In this document: one piece after another, positions 61,850-64,000 of the stretch | How the letters are laid out: each line of letters opens with the position of its first letter | How positions within the stretch are numbered: the first letter of the stretch is position 1 | From: Mariannaea sp. PMI_226 | Taxonomy: Eukaryota; Ascomycota; Sordariomycetes; Hypocreales; Nectriaceae | Assembly: GCA_024336345.1 (NCBI GenBank) | Contig: JANFOG010000002.1 | Coordinates: 2,046,001 to 2,110,000 of the forward strand | DNA: 64,000 nucleotides | Direction: 5' to 3' | Program-made: the position numbers and the translations under genes | The notes under the pieces: generated by a model | Told to the model about the DNA's origin: nothing | The model's input: only the letters and a program-made list of their open reading frames with translations | The model's database searches: none

Positions 61850-63992
61850 ATGGCGTCACTGTGGCGCCCACTGCCCCTGGGTCCTTGGACGTGTCGGGTC
61901 GCCCGAACCTGGCACCGTTGTCCATTCCCTGGTCGCCTACCCTGCAGGTCGAGAAATGTGACGACTGCGGCTGCCAGTCATGCCGAACCCTCCAACACCA
62001 AACTCACTCGGCCAGACTATCCACGGATTCGGGATGTTAAACCATTCTCCGAGTTCCTCACAGATACATTTCGCCGTCAACATGACTACCTACGAATCTC
62101 TGTCACCGAAAGGTGCAACCTACGATGTGTTTACTGTATGCCGGAAGAGGGAGTCCCGCTCTCCCCCAACAGAGAGCTGTTGACAACACCGGAAATTGTT
62201 CTTCTCTCCTCTGTGTTTGTCTCCCAAGGAGTCACTAAAATTCGCCTGACGGGAGGAGAGCCAACAGTTCGTCAAGATATCCTACCCCTGATGCATCAGA
62301 TCGGAGACCTGCGACGACACGGTCTCAAGGAAATATGCATCACGTCAAATGGGCTCTCCCTTCACCGAAAGCTAGACAGCATGGTTGAGGCGGGATTGAC
62401 GGGCGTCAATCTTAGTTTAGACACCCTCGATCCATGGCAGTTCCAGATAATGACCCGAAGAAAGGGATTCGATGCTGTCCAGAGGAGCATCGATAGAATA
62501 CTTGAGCTCAACAAGGCCGGGGCAGGCATAAAACTCAAGATCAACTGCGTTGTAATGAGAGGGGTAAATGACCGAGAAATTTTGCCCTTCGTGGAAATGA
62601 CGAGGGAGAAAGATATTGAGATTCGATTTATTGAGTACATGCCATTTGACGGAAACAAATGGAACAAGAAGAAGATGCTCAGCTACTCCGAAATGCTTGA
62701 AATTATACGCGCCAAATACCCCACCTTGCAGAAGGTGCAAGACCATAAGAACGATACCAGCAAGACCTGGCACATTCCTGGATTTGTTGGTCGAATTGGT
62801 TTCATTACCAGCATGACACACAACTTCTGTGGCACATGTAACCGGCTGCGCATTACGAGCGACGGAAACCTCAAAGTTTGTCTATTTGGGAACGCTGAAG
62901 TGTCGCTGAGAGACATTCTTCGAAAATCCAACGATGGCGAACCTATTGACGAGAGAGCATTCGAAGCCATGAAACAGCTCGAGATGGATCGCCGCCGAAG
63001 TTTAGCACTTCCGGACCAGCGTCCTTTGGGACTTGCGCCCAACGAACTAGAGCTGCTAGATGTTATTGGAGCAGCCGTCAAGAGAAAGAAGGAAAAACAC
63101 GCAGGCATTGGTGAGCTGGAACATATGAAGAACCGACCAATGATTTTGATAGGTGGGTGATGAATGGAACTCTGTTTCTTGATTTCTTGCACGGTATTAT
63201 TTGGACACGGCCTAGCATAGCAAGGAGGAATTGGCATGGATAACTGTATCTAACGCACTGCGGGGGGCGTCCGGTGAGAGTATTTTGCTTCGAGGGACAT
63301 GAGAATGAATACCGAATAATGAAGATTTGCTGAGTTTTATTCTTGTAGTTCCCACGCGTGCATCTATGTTTGGCAATATTCCTCCTCGCATTCAACATCT
63401 TCTCGGCAACGGGCTGTTGCCAAATGCCCGTTTGACTCAACCTATTCCCATAACGCAGCGGCGATTGTTCTCACAGAGTTATCAGTACCTGAAAGACGGT
63501 AAGGAATTTGCGAAAGGCCCTCGCCTAACCCACGTATCCGAAACTGGGTCAGCACAAATGGTCTCTATTTCTGGTAAAGACATTACTTCGCGTGTAGCGA
63601 AAGCGGTCTGTACAGTCCGGTTCTCTGACAAGACTGCCATCAGCTTAATTCGACAGAACCAGATGAAGAAGGGAGACGTGCTGGGAGTTGCGCGGGTCGC
63701 AGGTATCATGGCATCCAAACGAACGCCTGACCTGATTCCCCTCTGCCACCCGATCGCAATCTCCAAGGCTAGCGTTGACCTCGACATCGAAAGCGAAGAT
63801 ACCATCAAAATCGTAGCAACGGTCACCTGCGAGGGCAAGACGGGAGTGGAGATGGAGGCGCTTACGGCGGCGTCTACTGCGGCATTGACTGTTTACGATA
63901 TGTGCAAAGCTGTGGATAAGGCTATGGTCATTGAGGGTCTGCGGGTCGTGCTCAAGGATGGGGGTAAGAGCGGCCGATGGGAGATGGACTGA
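61850..63992 (+). CDS. cnxABC: Molybdopterin precursor synthesis protein, MoaA-MoaC (MOCS1/CnxABC/Nit-7 type)
   Basis: MoaA (radical SAM) and MoaC convert GTP to cyclic pyranopterin monophosphate, the first step of molybdenum cofactor synthesis, required by nitrate reductase. Exons 61850-63152 and 63349-63992 give a 648-residue fusion. Residues 1-45 are an Arg-rich mitochondrial presequence. The N-terminal Fe-S cluster is Cys89, Cys93, Cys96 (ERCNLRCVYC); the C-terminal one is Cys327, Cys330, Cys344 (FCGTCNR, LKVCLFG). The MoaC half has MVSISGKDI, PDLIPLCHPIAISK, GVEMEALTAAS and VYDMCKAVDK. If the 196 nt intron is retained, the first half ends as ILIGG at a TGA (63158-63160), the functional MoaA Gly-Gly tail. 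If spliced (ATA G|GTGGGT to TAG|TTCCC), Gly-Gly and stop are lost and the halves fuse. Confidence 0.92.
63153..63348 (+). other. Predicted alternatively retained intron in MOCS1
   Basis: The donor GTGGGT overlaps the Gly-Gly codons of the MoaA half, and the stop codon lies 6-8 nt into the intron. The acceptor is TTCTTGTAG. A possible branch sequence TGCTGAG lies about 20 nt before the acceptor. At 196 nt it is longer than nearly all other introns in the window. Retention or splicing decides whether MoaA ends freely or is fused to MoaC. Confidence 0.65.
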
Positions 63993-64000
63993 AGACACAG

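Noticed and set aside
63161..63366. Two separate genes, MoaA-like and MoaC-like, instead of one
   Set aside because: Only about 200 bp separate the frames, no promoter-like sequence is seen, and the splice sites join them exactly in phase. Kept as an alternative that transcripts could decide.

Overview
The window is a stretch of nuclear DNA from a filamentous ascomycete, most likely a Sordariomycete and probably Hypocreales. This rests on several observations: short GT-AG introns (mostly 50-100 nt), Zn2Cys6 regulators, fungal Ste23-type and LAA1-type proteins, long intergenic spacers, and many TAGGTA/TACCTA motifs that I see only between genes. The species is not identified. Exon structures were built by hand by matching reading phase across splice sites and checking continuity with the protein family. 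Start codons were checked to be true ATGs.

Left part (1-25 kb). A partial ketopantoate reductase-like gene (+), a Zn2Cys6 transcription factor (-) and a DHA1-type MFS transporter (+) form a small accessory-looking group. The high-affinity cAMP phosphodiesterase gene (-) follows, with about 8.6 kb of apparently gene-free DNA upstream of it. Then comes a DUSP/USP deubiquitinase of the Ubp12 type (-) whose first exon I could not fix.

Middle (25-48 kb). An M16 insulinase-type metallopeptidase (Ste23/IDE, -) is followed by 5.2 kb of mostly empty DNA. A compact housekeeping run comes next: an MPP6-like exosome cofactor with a zinc knuckle (-), complex I NDUFS6 (+) from a shared 378 bp promoter, a YjbQ-family protein (+) with a possible membrane anchor, CFIm25 (-), a conserved-looking disordered protein of unknown function (+), the cytochrome oxidase chaperone PET100 (+) and the mitochondrial COX1 translation activator TACO1/YebC (-).

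Right part (48-64 kb). A 2056-residue HEAT-repeat LAA1/HEATR5 protein (+), a two-RRM RNA-binding protein (-), a WDR8/WRAP73 WD40 protein (-) and a MOCS1/cnxABC-type molybdenum cofactor gene (+) at the right edge.

The most interesting locus is the last. The MoaA-like half ends in the functionally important Gly-Gly followed by a stop codon, and this GGTGGGTGA sequence is itself a 5' splice site. Splicing would remove the Gly-Gly and stop and fuse the MoaA half in frame to a downstream MoaC half. This predicts a splice switch between free MOCS1A and a MOCS1A-B fusion, as known for the human gene. No CRISPR arrays, intact transposons, rRNA or convincing tRNA genes were seen.
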